Positions 14,282 to 28,150 of a stretch of DNA of 64,000 nucleotides are shown here, one piece after another. Below the pieces are notes generated by a model, which was given only the letters and a program-made list of their open reading frames with translations, did no database searches and was not told where the DNA came from. The stretch lies in NCBI GenBank assembly GCA_029718625.1, contig CM056383.1, positions 68,047,758 through 68,111,757 on the forward strand, in the 5' to 3' direction. This DNA is from Synaphobranchus kaupii (Eukaryota > Chordata > Actinopteri > Anguilliformes > Synaphobranchidae). Each line of letters opens with the position of its first letter. The first letter of the stretch is position 1. Made by a program: the position numbers and the translations under genes.

Positions 14282-14633
14282 ATTCATATGCAGTTTAGCT
14301 TAGGAGGCAGGATCATTCATATGCAGTTAGTTTAGGAGGCAGGATCATTCATACGCAGTTAGCTTAGGAGGCAGGATCATTCATATGCAGTTAGCTTAGG
14401 AGGCAGGATCATTCATATGCAGTTAGCTTAGGAGGCAGGATCATTCATATGCAGTTAGCTTAGGAGGCAGGATCATTCATACGCAGTTAGCTTAGGAGGC
14501 AGGATCATTCATACGCAGTTAGCTTAGGAGGCAGGATCATTCATACGCAGTTAGCTTAGGAGGCAGGATCATTCATACGCAGTTAGCTTAGGAGGCAGGA
14601 TCATTCATACGCAGTTAGCTTAGGAGGCAGGAT
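14282..14633. repeat. 32-bp minisatellite, 11 copies
   Basis: The unit contains ATTCATACGCAGTTAGC followed by TTAGGAGGCAGGATC. Copies are nearly identical; the first has one extra T. One site is T (CATATGC) in copies 1, 2, 4, 5 and 6 and C (CATACGC) in copies 3 and 7 to 11, so the right half is homogeneous. The unit length is not a multiple of three, so no frame is maintained. Confidence 0.97.
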
Positions 14634-15671
14634 AATTTTGACCACAGTATCTTCTTATTGCAAGTACCACACTGCGAGAGAGAATTGGCCTTCTTTTATT
14701 AATTTCACAGGTGTATCCTTGCATGAGACAAAAACCCTGGTCCATTCATTTACTCAAATGCTTGAAATATGTATGAAACTCCATTCATCAAAGGTCGAAT
14801 TTCCACACAAAGTTGCCAAGGCTACGGAAGTATGGATCATTTCAAAACAGTTCGCTAAACGGGTCATTATCAGACACACAAAATCAAAAGTCTGTCTTTT
14901 CTTTTTAGATTATATATGCCTAGTTTGTCAGGACCCAGTACTACTACTTACAACCCATTATGAGTTTGACTATCCAACGAAAACCAACTTTAAATCCGGC
15001 TAGCACCGGTCAGATGCGCGCCACTCTAAGCATACGTTATGTAACTTTAGTTGCTAAGCTAACTGAAAACACTGCTGCGCATGCCTGATCAGTTCTTCTT
15101 GTGCGGACAAAATCCAATGGGGAAAAGCGCCAGTTGCGTATCTTGTCATATATCTAAAATCTTTGGCTCGGCATTAGTCAGATGCTATTTTTTTGCCAGC
15201 TAGGTGGAGTTGAAGGAGAAAGGAGGCAGCTGAAGTAGGAAGTATTGGCTATTCTAAGTAAGACAAGAAGAGAAAAGCTGGAGAAAGAGAGAGATAGAGA
15301 GAGAGCATTAGGTAGAGAGAGGGAGAGAGATACGGTCGACAGACAGGAGAGAGGTTTTTTGTGTAATTCACCATGCCGGTCAGGTAACCAATGCTTTTAG
15401 AACCTTCACAGAGACATCTCCCATCACTCTCTTTCTGACAGCTGGGTGAGAAAGGCATTGACATTTTGTGTAATGGTGATGCAATGCACTTATATTTTGT
15501 GGAAAGGGGGGGAAAAAAGCATGTTATTGAAATTTTGTTTACTGACAGTATGGAAAAAATGTCACACATTCATAGTTCATGGTTATTTATTGAGCTATAT
15601 ACTGTGTTGATGTGTTTGGACTACTGATAACAAATGAAAATGCATGATAGACGTAGGGAGTGTTGCAAATA
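14634..15671. other. Non-coding, short GA tract
   Basis: Includes a 121-codon open frame at 14638-15003 on the plus strand with no recognised similarity, probably chance. A GA-rich tract lies at about 15280-15335. Confidence 0.5.
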
Positions 15672-15931
15672 CACAATAGTCGACAATTGAAGACCCTGGT
15701 GCTAAAAGTACTGGTCACATTTTTAGACAAGTTGAGCATAGAATAATACATGTTGTGTTTGTTTAGCTAAGTCCACCCTATAAATATTGTTAACAGAAAA
15801 GGTGCCTAAGCAATGCATAAAAACAGCAAAACTTTTAATGGCTGATTTTATGGATCAATGATATTTTCGGATTTGATTTGATTTTGTGACTTCAGTACTT
15901 TTAGCACCAGGGTCTTCAATTGTTGACTGTG
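15672..15931. mobile_element. 260-bp TIR element with TA duplication
   Basis: The left end reads CACAATAGTCGACAATTGAA and continues GACCCTGGTGCTAAAAGTAC. The right end is its inverse, AGTACTTTTAGCACCAGGG followed by TCTTCAATTGTTGACTGTG. The left end carries a 3-base insertion relative to the right. TA flanks both sides (15670-15671 and 15932-15933). Long inverted repeats, a TA duplication and no coding capacity fit a non-autonomous Tc1/mariner-type element. The family name is not known to me. Confidence 0.8.
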
Positions 15932-16199
15932 TACCATTTAATTAAAGTCAAATGTTTTGGTATTTCCAAATCTGGAAGGTTGAAGACTGGATATTGTGAT
16001 GAGCTTTTGAATATTTTAAGGCAAGAAATGTTCAGAAATAGGCCTTCCAAAATGGAACAGGCTACCCGATAATATGAAGAACATCACAAACTATAATAGC
16101 TTCTCACGTGACGACAAAACATGGACCCTAAGCAATCAACGTCATCAGCACTGATGGAAGACAGATGGTAGGGTCCTTAGGCATTAGTGCTGTTTGAGT

Positions 16200-16506
16200 A
16201 CGTCACCTGGCACTTTTACTGTGTACTTATTGTGTACTTTGTATTGACCCTTTTACTATGTAGGAGGTATTTTACTGTGTTGTTATGTATATTATTTAGC
16301 ACTTTAACTGTGGCACTTTAATATGTAAGTCTATTATATGTTGTTGTGTACCTATTGTATATTTGTTTATTGTCCAGGACTACAGATGGAAATTAGCCTC
16401 TCACTAAATCTGGTGCACCCATCTTTTTATTTCATGCAAATGATTAATGTCTGTGCACACTGTCCTGTGTATAAACCAAATAAACTAAAACTAAACTAAA
16501 CTAAAC
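16200..16506 (+). mobile_element. Non-LTR retrotransposon 3' end
   Basis: The segment contains CAGGACTACAGATGGAAATT, then ACTGTCCTGTGTATAAACC, and ends in CTAAA repeats. This order (GGACTACAGATGGAAATTAG, ACTGTCC, then an A-rich short tandem tail) is typical of 3' untranslated ends of fish LINEs. No coding region is preserved, so clade assignment is not attempted. Confidence 0.6.
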
Positions 16507-16983
16507 ATTTCCGGGGTGCTATTTCCGTGTTTGGCTACTAGACGTATTGGCACTTCAACTCCCACCATTCAAAATGGTGCAAATCAACAGTTAGAAGTGA
16601 TGTTGTGTACCTCTGTGTACAAACAATAAACAAAAAAACAGCCATATTTAAACTGTCATTCATTTCCTGAGGAAGTCCATAAGGAGAGTAGAAAGTCTCT
16701 TATTTAAAATACAAAAAGTATTATAAATGTGTAGTGCTACCGGCAACATTTCAATCCTAATAATAAATTGTGGGGTGCATATACATTTTAAATATAAAAA
16801 AAAGAAGTTTTTTTTCACTTCAGATACAGTAGTCTCAGTTTGTGGGATACCCTGATAATATTACTGCTCCTCAAGTTGTGTGGCTCTTGGCTTTTTTCAT
16901 TGACCTGTAGCGTCACGCTAACACTAGCACCTGTCTATTACATTGGATGTTGTTCCTAAGAGAAAATGAAAGGGATATTTTAT
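16507..16983. other. Non-coding, nothing recognised
   Basis: AT-rich sequence between two repeat fragments. Confidence 0.5.
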
Positions 16984-17200
16984 GACATTACATTACATTA
17001 CACTCATTTGGCAGACGCTTTTATCCAAAGCGACGTACAATAAGTGCATATTGAAGGTCATTGACACGACTACAAAGCAGATCCGACAAAGCACAACTTT
17101 CTCACAGCGTAGGTAATAAACATGAGTAGTACACACAGTCAGCTATACATTCTGAACTATAAAATAACCAGAAAAAAAGTTAAATAGAAAACAAGCAAAA
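16984..17200. mobile_element. Interspersed repeat with TTACATTACA head
   Basis: Starts with ACATTACATTACATTACACT and then TTTGGCAGACGCTTTTATCC and AAAGCGACGTACAATAAGTG. This signature is very common in teleost genomes and marks the end of a non-autonomous element. The other end was not found, so the boundary at 17200 is approximate. Confidence 0.6.
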
Positions 17201-17714
17201 AACAGGAAGCGAGTACTATAGAATGGCCCTATATAGGTAGTTTAGTCGATGAATGTGATTTAGTCGATAAATGTGATATAGCAGTGGACACCAGACAGGA
17301 TGTTTGTTTAGTAAAGCCCAATCATTATTCAGCATCTTGCTAACTTCTTCAAAAGCACCAGAAGTACTTCAGTAACATTTCTTGCGGTAGGTCTGTGAGA
17401 ACTTCCACCGAACTTTACCCCCCCCCCCCCCCCCCCCCCGGTTTGAAGGCATGCATTTACTTCTGCTCGTGAGTGGAAATACAGAAGCATGTTGTCTGTG
17501 CCTCCTGGCTCTGCATCTCTCTGTAAAGCTTCTCTGAGTGCTGGATAAGCCCATTGCTGCGTTTAAATAAATGCATTCATGATGTTTTCCTGTCTCTGAA
17601 CCTGAGTCAGTCCCTTCATATTTTTGGATCTACCTCTCCACTGAGAAGACTTTGTTACAGGAGAAAATGAACAAAGCAACACAAAATATAAAAGCAAATG
17701 TAAAACAATGATCG
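17201..17714. other. Non-coding, contains a C run
   Basis: A run of 22 C lies at 17418-17439. Nothing else was recognised. Confidence 0.6.
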
Positions 17715-17965
17715 CACATTGATTAAAAGAAAGTTTTTAAAAGTTTTAAAAGGTTTAAGAGTTGGCAAGTTTGAGCTCCTTAGGCAGGTATTTGCAGAGT
17801 CTAGGAGCCCTGGTGGAAATGGCCCAATCACCTTTAGTCTTGAGCCGAGACGAAGGACTGACAGGAAGGGCAGGGAGCACAGAGATGGAGAGAAACTGGG
17901 ACAGGAAGTGACAGACAGGCCAGCCAAAACAAGCACAGACACTGCGGAGAGGAGCAGACTGTAAG
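17715..17965. repeat. Possible interspersed repeat fragment
   Basis: The text around 17760-17860 (GAGTCTAGGAGCCCTGGTGG, then CCAATCACCTTTAGTCTTGA) has the look of a diverged fish repeat, with open frames on both strands but no recognised protein. No terminal repeats or target duplication were seen. Confidence 0.3.
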
Positions 17966-18170
17966 TACAAGAGAGAAACCTGGAGCTGTTTATAGGTATA
18001 ATATTACTGTCATTACCCAGGGTACCCTGCCATATGGAGGGGAGGTAAACAGGATGCAATTATTTCAAACGTAACTGTTTTATAGTTAATGAATATGCAG
18101 GAAATGTGCATAATTCATATATAATAACCTCAATTAAGGCTATAAAGAGAATTTGTTCCTGATTTGAGTA

Positions 18171-18245
18171 CACCCACCCAGCCACACGCATACACACACA
18201 CAGGCACACTTGCACTCACACGCACACGCATACACACGCACACGC

Positions 18246-18303
<58 letters not shown>
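18171..18303. repeat. (CA)n microsatellite with CG interruptions
   Basis: CA dinucleotides with scattered ACGC interruptions on the left, then a pure tract of about 50 bp. Confidence 0.95.
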
Positions 18304-18305
<2 letters not shown>

Positions 18306-21300
18306 TGGCTTTGCATTATGTGCCATGAACATTCATTCATTGTTCCCCACACAGCATGTCGATGACAGCAAATTTGCACAGGTCTACAAGAAGGCCTTGC
18401 TATACATTTTAAACATTTTTTTTCAGAAAACAAGATGTCTGAGGATTAACTGTAGACTTTATTTCACTCAATGGATTCACTTTGAAAATGTGGTGGGAAC
18501 ACAGATAGCTCTTACCTGCTCACTAGCCCTATATGTCTGAACCTGATAAAAGTTACCAGGTATTTTCCCAGTACTGGATACCCTCACTACTGGAAGGAGC
18601 TACCACTTCATGGTTGGATTTTTTTTTCTTGCTTTGAATGATATAAACTACCATGCATAATTTATAGGATACAAACCTAGAGATTCTTCAGAATGCATGC
18701 TTTGCACAACTTTTGATTATTTGCTTCACAGGTGGTCTTAAGGCTGAAATATTTTCCTCTGCAATACAATTTGAGATATAACGTCAATATTGCAAGGCAA
18801 CAGCCTGCCATTATCCAATTGATGAAATGTCAAAACGGTTGCAATTGATTACTCATTTAGTCAAATGACTGACCTTATGTGGATATGTGCTTGGTTAGGA
18901 CTGCACGTGGAGAGGAAGCTGTTCTAGTCGGCCAGTAGGGGGCAGAATTCCTTCGAGAAATAGTAGAAAACCTTTGTGGAAAAGCCCTTGAACTGTCGCG
19001 AGGCCCACCTTTGAGTGGTACTGTTCCACTCAGTGAAGATTTAACAGCACTTGTAATGAGCATGGACAATTCCCCACTGCCCTGGCAAAAGTCACAATCT
19101 CCCATAACCCCATAATTAATCAAAGGAATTAGGAAAGCTTTTTTAAAGAGTTGTTTCTTCATAGAAAGAGAACAGCGCTACTGAAATATAGTACCGCTCA
19201 TAATTAAATTTATGATGAAATAACAGACTCCTATTACCCTGTATCGAATGAGAGGTAGCAATTCACTAGTCATTATGCTATATGTATTTGTCAATATAAT
19301 CATGTATTGCTTACTACCAGTCTAACCGGATTATATAGAGACCAGCAGAGCACCGGATCGGCACGGCGCCCTGCTTTGAATTTATACCCATGACCGTGCA
19401 GTTTATTTCAACACTTGGCTGGATTGAAAGAACATTAAAACGGCATCATTTCCTGACTTTCAATGATCCTCGGCTAAATAATTTAGACGCATGTCAAGCT
19501 AAATTAAATAGAGCACAGTGATTCTGAAGGGGGAATATATTTCCCTTGGTTTTGATGAAGCACTTTGCGCAGAGGAGACGTGGCCAGGCCGGGGAAAAGC
19601 ACAGCTGCGTTATTGCATCATTCAACATCGCATCAGCTTGCAAGTCGTGGCCAGTTCAACGTTTTAATCCCGACATTATGAGCCATTTGACATCTGTGTG
19701 ATTTTTATATACGGCGATCGGAATATCAAGGATAACAAAACCACGGTAATTACCGTTTTTTTCCTAATGCAGCGTCCATAGTCGGCACTGAGGTGTGGTT
19801 TTATTGTGAAATAGCTGCTTTGGCAGTTTCTTTTATCCAGGGAGACAGGCAAGGATTAATAGTTGTAATATATTTATTTTGTTCATACTGACAAATGCAC
19901 TTGCGACTTTATGCTGAAATACAATAAACTAAGCTAATTATCTATAGAAGAGAAGTATACCGCCCCTGAGCGGAGCAGTACATCAGACCACCAGAAGGGA
20001 CAGTAGAGAGTCATGGGGAAGGCAAATGCAATGGGAACAACAAATCTACACTGAAGGAAATAAGACATCTGGGGAATAATTTACCAAACATGCACAGGCA
20101 TGATTTCCATCCTAATCAGTTCGTTTGATTCATTTTTAGACGCAGTATGAGCGTTACCAAGACAACGTTTTTTCACGAATCGCCAATTTTGACATCATAA
20201 ACCCTGTCCATTTCAGGTTTTCCAAAAATGGGAAAGTACAGAATGTTCTTTGACACCTTCCGTACAACAAACATAATATGAAATAGCCGTACTGAACACC
20301 GCAGTGACATGAATCCAAAGAAGGAGTTGTGTTTTTTTTTTTTTGAGCCAATACATGATGCCTCGATATGCAGTATAACAGAATAAAGGATTCTCATCCA
20401 GATTCAAGCGGCTTACCCATCTGTCAGTTTCAAGCCATAATTCAGTTGAGTTCAGTTACACTCTCTTATCCCTGACAAATACCAATTATGTAATCAATGC
20501 TGACACTTTTGATCCACCTCTCTTATTTCAAAGAGTATATCAAACATACAGTATATCAGACATCCTGCTTTATTTACTGCAGTTGGCTACTAAAAGTTAA
20601 ACAGAGTGTGAGTTATACTCAGTGTAAGAAACACTCACTCAAAAGTGGTTATACAATTTTGGAGCTCATGAATTAAGGTGTTTTCACAAGTAGGTACCAA
20701 CTGATAAATATTTCTGGATTGAATGTAATCATTCTAGCAGACAGTTTTGGGCATTTTGAGATCTATAGTTTATTTAGTGTTGGGTTAGAAGCTATGGCAG
20801 GAGAACTTAACGATAATCAGGACTACCACCCATGGGGAGAGCAGAATTTGTGCGCCAAAATGCTGCCAGTTTGAACAGAGACTAATGACTGTGTTAATGA
20901 AACTATCTATTTATCTAGTGAATGGGTAATTAGAGGAGGAGAGAGGGGAAGAGGCACAGAGGAGACAGGAAGCTGCTCGGAGGTTTAAATGAGCTCCAGC
21001 TCTGTTCGGAAGAACAGGGAGGTTGAGTATACGGAGAAAACAAACAACAGTCTGGCATCTCCTTCTCATTTTCGTCCAGATGAATAAAGAGCGCTGGCAT
21101 TGGCCAGCCTCTGTTTGTGGAAGCCATTTGGGTGGAACTGTGACAAAGATTTAGAGGGATTTGTGCAAATATTTATTATATAAAATGTCATTTTCAACGG
21201 AATCTGTTTTGAGTCATGCTGCTGACATACTTAGGCCTGGGTTCAATCAACAAGCCTTGACTTGACTTGCAAATAAATGCGCATTTGACCATGAAACCTT

Positions 21301-22802
21301 AATTAGTTTATTTGTTTATTTATTTATACTTTCATTTAAATGTATTTATATCTTCATTCATTCATTTATTTAACATTAATTACATTCATTTGGTAGATAA
21401 TCTTATCCAGAGCAACTGACATTCTTCATAAACACAGTTCGGCAAACTAAATGGTGAGTGCTGAATTTTACAAAGAAAAAGTTTTGAAGAGAAAGGACAC
21501 ACATTTAATCATAAATTGAAGACAACTGTTCATTTAATCATGCTCCCTCTACCTTTCATGTACCTTCCTCTTGTTGAGAGAACTATATACAGCAGGACAT
21601 TTTACAACATCTCTGTGTTTTATGGCAGTGCTGCAAATCTGCCATCTTTGTTTCTCACTGAGGATAGAGGGACTATCTAACATTTTGAGAACCGAAGCTA
21701 AAGCTGAACCAATCTTGCAACAGGACACTGAGGTCTTCAATTCCCGGCCGTGACTTTACCTGAATTTTTAAAGTAATAAATAATGAACAAAAACAATGAA
21801 TGTCAAAGGAATCCACCAACTTTTTTGCATCTGTGTTAGCTCTATCTTTAGCTGCAGACGGAAGCTTAGCTCCTGCATTAATCCTATGAAGTGAGGTAAA
21901 TACACCTTCCAGCATCTCCAAAGATGAGTTATTTACACGATGCATCTTGCATATTTGTGACTAGTACAAATAAAAACAGAAAAAAACAAGATCTTAGTTG
22001 TTTTAGGGGCGGCTGCATTCGGAACTAACATTGACGAATAACTGTTTATCCATCTGCTGGGCGCAGTGATTAGTTGCAGCGTACCGACTGTCGAACTCAA
22101 CACGTTTGGTGCTGTAGGGTTGCCATGTAAGCCATGGTTAGCAGCTAGTTTGTTAACAGTGTAAGCAACACAGCTTCAGTCAGCTGGTTTTTCTTGGAGG
22201 TAATGTTCTGGCGCGAGGCTGGGAGACTCACACCTGACAACCCTCAACTCTCGCTTCAAGCCGAGCTGCACAGCTCTCAGTGTGCCCAGTGGACAGATTT
22301 ATGTTATGAGACATAGTTATGGACATAACTGACATAGTTATGAGAGAATGGCATGCAAATAATGAGCGTTATCTGTGAGCAACTGAGAGTGCCATATGAC
22401 ACAATTACACACCTCCAGAGCCGGCCACTGGCATAAACACTCTATGCAGTCGTCACTGCATGAAAAGAGGATTTTCTGGAAGATATTCGATATGTTAAAT
22501 TTCGGAGAAATTTGCTGTGTGTCGGTTGTGAACGGTAGTTTCCCATGTTGACACGTATTTTATATTCACTGAAACTTTGGGGATTTCTGGACTCGGATAT
22601 TCACGTTTAGGAGAAGTGGAGGGCCGTGTCTGGTAATTTATGGCAAGTTTCTGGACAAGATTATGTCAGTTTCTGACAGCCGACTTGCATCCGCAAATGG
22701 CCAGATACAGTCCGTTTTTGAATTTGTGCACTGTAATGTCCGCCCCATAAATATAGCTTTTCATGCAGTATTAGGTCCACAACCTTCCCTGGACCACACA
22801 AG
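18304..22802. other. Non-coding, mostly unique
   Basis: No gene recognised. A diverged SINE-type tail lies at about 21375-21440 (TTTGGTAGATAATCTTATCC, AGAGCAACTGACATTC). The rest is AT-rich unique-looking DNA. Several stretches, such as 19310-19520, lack repeat signatures and could be conserved non-coding elements; this cannot be decided from one sequence. Confidence 0.5.
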
Positions 22803-22829
22803 TTTATTTATTTATTTATTTATTTATTT
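22803..22829. repeat. (TTTA)n microsatellite
   Basis: Six to seven TTTA tetranucleotides. Confidence 0.9.
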
Positions 22830-25800
22830 TATAATGGAGCACTTTGGGGCCTCAACAACATTCCTGGTTAAAGTAATTAATAGCTAGGCCACCAAAACCC
22901 TTGGGTCGGCTCTTTTCCCTGAGCATGTGACCTAGGAAGCATTTAACCCATATTTCCTTGCTGTTACTCAGCATGTCACCGTAGAAGACCTTGATTAGCT
23001 CGTTAGCTGAATCCGGTGTCATAGCGGCTGAGATGGAATGAAAGCTTGTGTCCACGCTGGCACTTTTCAGAAAAAGATTGTGCACCCCTGTGGTAACTGA
23101 ATGATTAATCGACACAATTAAGCCTTGACAATGCGTTGATCTGGCTTCAGATCTCTGTGCAGGAGGACGGAACTTCAGGAAGTGAGGAAAACGAACATCT
23201 CTAAATATGTCACCTATATTTAATGCTCGTCAGATTAGGTTCTGCTATGTGGCTTAAAGTCTTCTTATTAATAATGTATGGGGTACATTAAATAAATAAA
23301 TAAAGGAAAAAGATTGTCTGATCCAATCACTGCCTGCTTTCTTACGGCTTAACATCTTGTTCTAAATCTAAAAATGGTCAAATAATGAGAAATGAAAATA
23401 AAGAAATAAATTCCAGTAATACTACTCAGCCATTTTTAATTCTACTATAAATGTCTAATTGGAAGCAGAATATTCACTGTAAATGACAATGCAAGTAGAT
23501 GTTATCAAATTGAATGTCTTTGTGAAATTGTGCCATTGCATTCAGCTTTATTTAATTTTTTGCCGTCAATGAAGTAGAGAACTGCTGGTGTTTTGCATGA
23601 TGAGCAGTTTTAGTTTAAGTTTTTCACAATTATGCGAAAATTATGAACGTAATTAAATCTCATTACGAAATATTATCTGATACTGCAGTTTTGAGTGCCT
23701 GCTTTAGTACCTGTGCTCATTTAACATGAATACTTTGGGCAGAAGTTATACACATCTCTCTCTCACATCTCATACACATCTTCCCCCTCATCTTCTTCTT
23801 CCTCTCCATTTTCATCATCATCATCATCATCATCAGCACGATCAACATAACCATCTTTATTACTGTGGCTGACTTACTGTGGTTGGAGTTTTTGGATCTC
23901 TCCCTATCCCTCATTCAGTGGGTTGAATCTGAGCCCGTCTGTAGCTATTAATTACTTTAGCCGATCGCAAGCATCCAGACGAAACCAGATGTTGGACATC
24001 CAGCCGAGCTTATTAGCATAATATAAAGCATTAGCATGAAGAATGGCAATTAGCTCAGGATTATTATGAAGAAACCAGTATATAAATCAATTCAGGAGCC
24101 AGATTTTTTTTTTTCCTAGCACAGTAATTGCCAATCAGACTTGTTGGCCCATCCCATTGCTACAACATATTTACATAATTAGGGAGGGCACACAGTAGCA
24201 TTTGTATCCTCTTGCCAGCAGTGGCTTCTTTCTTTGTTTGATAAACCACCAGTTAGTCTATGAAGTTCAGACTGCAAAAAACTTGACACTTTTGATAAGT
24301 GGGCCTAACAGTTGTGCAATCCCAATTGCACAACAATCCCAATCTCAATTACTTGTGAAAATATTTCTGTGCCACTCTCCACTCTGTTTTCTGGGGAGTG
24401 CACGCCTTCCCTTAATATGGATTTCAATGTGGCATTTTAAATATAGATTTAATTATCTGATATTTATCGGTAATGTTGGCCTAACTGCAATTAAATTGTG
24501 TTTATCGGCGGGGCGAGACTCCTGCTGTTTGAGGAGCAATTTCAGGCTCTGCGTTCTCCTGCTACCGCATGCATGCCGCAAAGTGATTGGTTGACAGCAG
24601 CCCTGGTCTTCTGACAGCTGCAAGGGTACGTGCGTCAGTTTGGGGGGGGGGGGGGGAGTGCTAACTAATTGACCGAACGCTGTGAAAATTTCAGGAACTC
24701 GCTCAGCCTTCTAGATGGCAGATCAATTTTATATCACCCATGGTGGGTAGACTAGCGCTCACTGATTAATTGAAAAGGGTTTTTTTTTTTTTTTTTTTAC
24801 TATTGATGAGAGATTTAATAATAACAGACAAGCGGAAGATAGTCCTTGCAGACTTGAGTTACCGGATGTGTGCAACGCTCCCCCAAGATATAAGAGAAAT
24901 TACAAAGGGCCACATACCCAGATGCTCATAAGCACAACACTACCAACATTAGGAACTACTATGCCACTGTAATTAAAACTGCCATTGCAGTACACACAGT
25001 ACCAATACAACTGGAGTCCCTATAGTCATAATATCCTAATAAGTAATATTTTGTTATATTACATTCAATTGAATTCACAACTTCCATTTCTGTTATCCCA
25101 GAGATGGTCCTCAGTACCCATAATGTCAACTTGATCACAAACTTAGTACTTTAAGTTTTTAATAAATAGAATCCACCCTCAAATGTGCAATTATGTACAT
25201 TTATGGCCACTTGAAAGCCCATATTGGTATGCATTTTCTGACTAATAGCATCAGAGAATTGTAATTACAGAATACAATTTTATCAAACCCCACCTCTACT
25301 CTAATCCAATATAGGCACTGGCTGGAATCAGAGGAGCTAACACACAGGGATTATTTTAAAAGAGGAACGGGTCTGGGAGACCGGTCATTCATCACTTATT
25401 GCCGTCTGCAAGTGAGATTACCTGCTGAGGACGTGCTCATCTCAAATGGGGTCTTTCGGGGTGAGAAACACCTTCAGTTTTTTCTTTTTTTTTTCCATGG
25501 GCTTTATAAGTGAAGCATGGCATTTCAACACCGATAAAGTATGCATCAGATATGCGATGTCAATTGAGGATATAGAGGCTATATAAACACTATCTAAAAG
25601 AAATGGAATATAACATATTATATTTTAATAATTATATAAATGCCGTTAAATTTTTTCCGGACTATATTATACGCGAGCCCCTGTTCCAGTGATTAATTAT
25701 TAAAGATGTAAGATACAGGTCCTCTCCATAAAGGCTTGGAAGTGTGTGAGTATCACCTGATATATATATATATATATAGAAAAAGATGAAAAAACATAAT

Positions 25801-27956
25801 AAGAAGGGAAAGTGAAAGAGAGAGAGAGAGAGAGAACTGGTGCATTAGATTAATAACTGCATTTGTGACTACCTCATGTCTTTCTGGGAAATGTTCAATT
25901 AGAGATGCACCATTAGGTCATAATTTCAATAAGAACTCTGGAACAGGCTGCTTCTAACATGATGATGCATACATACGCCATATTAATCTTTTTACTGAGA
26001 TGACTCAAGCTCTGGTCCTTGTAAAAAAGTTTGCTGGCTGCCATGGTGACAGCAGGGACCTGTTGCTATGGGAAGAGATGTAATGGCTGCCTGTATTCTC
26101 CTCAAGAAGGTGGTGGTGGGCGTGTTTGTGTGGCCCTGGTAATATTCAGTGCTTGACCTTCATAATGCATAACCATTGTCATCATTCAAGGCTGTCAGTG
26201 TGCCCTGTTCTTCAATCATGCGTATGAATGAACAAAGCCCGTACTTTTTTGATACTACCTTTTTTGAGTTAAAATTCAAGTCAGAACTAAGCAGAGACTG
26301 ATGATGTTGGCCCTGATTGGCTGATGCCAAGTTACAGCACTGAAAGGCGGTCGGGTCCATTTATGGTAACTGGCTTATGTAAGAACTGACAAAACTACTA
26401 TTATGAGAAATAAGTTGTCAAAAGCAGAGCTGAACACCATAATATGTTGTCAAAAGATTTGAGACCAAACATTAATCATTTAGGAGGTAATTCAGCTTAG
26501 CTGCTCAATACCTCTAACAAAAATTTCCCCCTGCACTCAACAATAAAGGTGATGATTGAAAATAATAATTGTCCACCCAGTTATGAAATCCCTATTCTCA
26601 GGCAAAGGTTATTGATATCATGTGACAAGGCCAGTCGTTCTATGGGTGCGAGCTCAAAAATGTGTATTTACACCTATCATATCGTTCCCAAATGGTGCAA
26701 ACTGAAAACTAATTTTACATGAGGCAAATTCAAAAGACCCTGTCGTTTTTAAAGCACAAGCTTAATCTGACCCATTAGGTCCATGGTGAATCTTGCTTTA
26801 GCTCGAGCAAACCTTCGGTAAACCTTTACTGCTGCACTTGTTAGTTCTTCTCACGTTTGTATTCTACTGTTCTGCCCCGCCTTGTAGGACTGGATAACAA
26901 TTATGCTTTAAAACACTGGCAGAATGTTGAGTTCGTATCAATAACTGTTGATATCCTTGATGATAAAACATTAAGACAGGTCTCTGAGCAAAATTGTATT
27001 ACTTGTCTGTCAGAAAATAATGGCAATCTGTTTGAATATTCCATATTTTCAACTTTATTTTGTTTATCTCATTGAAGTTTTTTTTATCCCATGTGCTTAT
27101 TTGCCTGGAGAGTAATTATAGCCATAGCTCATTCTCTGGGGTACGGACAGCTTGCACACTTACAGCCCATTCTAATTATCAGTACAGCAGGGGCTTTCAA
27201 CATTCGAGACGTTCGTTTGTCACCCTGTTGCTGTTGTTTTCTTCTCATGTGGCAATTGCCCATTAAGAAAATATATTTATATATTTATAAATATATTTAT
27301 AATAGACGGATTTATTTTATTTTCAAGTTGGAAGTTTGAATGTTGGAGATGGTGCTGAAAACTCACTCTTGGGCCTTATCCTGATGGGCAAACCTCAGAT
27401 TTGGAAACTTAATATCATAGTGAAAATAAAATTTGAGAAAATGATTAATCTATTTATTTATTTTAAGTTAAATAAAAAATAAGTGCACAAAAACAAACAA
27501 AAAAAACAACAAATGTTGTCGATTGTGCACAATAATTATTAATATTTAATGTCTCCATTTGTTCAAGCATCCTCCAGTTACACATACAATATCTGTGCGG
27601 CTACTTCCTGTTTTTGAGGATGCTGGTAGTAAGGAATCAGGTAGGTGGCTGAGGTCAGAAGAAATGTGAATGATCCATTATTTCCTGAAAGCGAGCTCAA
27701 GTCACAAGTGTGAGAAACAGTAGTGTTGCCTACAGAGACATTTACAAAGCACTTAGAGTCCACAAAGGACTTCTCTGCTGAAAAGTACAGGTGCTTTGAA
27801 CCTTGGAGACCTGCTTTGCTCTTGACGGGCAAGCTTACATTCTGGAACGAGGCCAGCGTAAGCAATAGAAGCAAACGCTGGACAACAAAAAGCTTCTTTT
27901 CTTTTTTTATTCATTTTTTAATTTTTTTTGTTTTTCTGTTATATGCTCATGTGTTG
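22830..27956. other. Non-coding with short simple repeats
   Basis: No gene recognised. Simple repeats: (TCA)n at 23812-23835, a G run at 24642-24656, a T run at 24781-24798, (TA)n at 25760-25779 and (GA)n at 25817-25835. Open frames here are at most 130 codons and have no recognisable domain. Confidence 0.55.
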
Positions 27957-27981
27957 CGTGTGTGTGTGTGTGTGTGTGTGT
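27957..27981. repeat. (GT)n microsatellite
   Basis: About 12 GT dinucleotides. Confidence 0.9.
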
Positions 27982-27993
27982 TATTTTGTGTGT

Positions 27994-28150
27994 CCATGCC
28001 TTACAAAATGTCATCCAAAATAAATAACTGTCCATAAATAAAAGTCTTCATCCACCCCCATAGAGATGTCTGTGGGTGCAGGTGAAAATCATGCATGCCT
28101 TAAAAATGTAATCCAAAAATGAATAAATCCTGGCTTTATCCACCTCATCA
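27994..28150. repeat. Imperfect direct repeat, about 55 bp
   Basis: CATGCCTTACAAAATGTCAT at 27994 is followed by a diverged second copy, CATGCCTTAAAAATGTAATC, at 28093. Both continue into CCAAAA, ATAAAT and TTATCCACC / TTCATCCACC blocks. A small local duplication. Confidence 0.5.
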
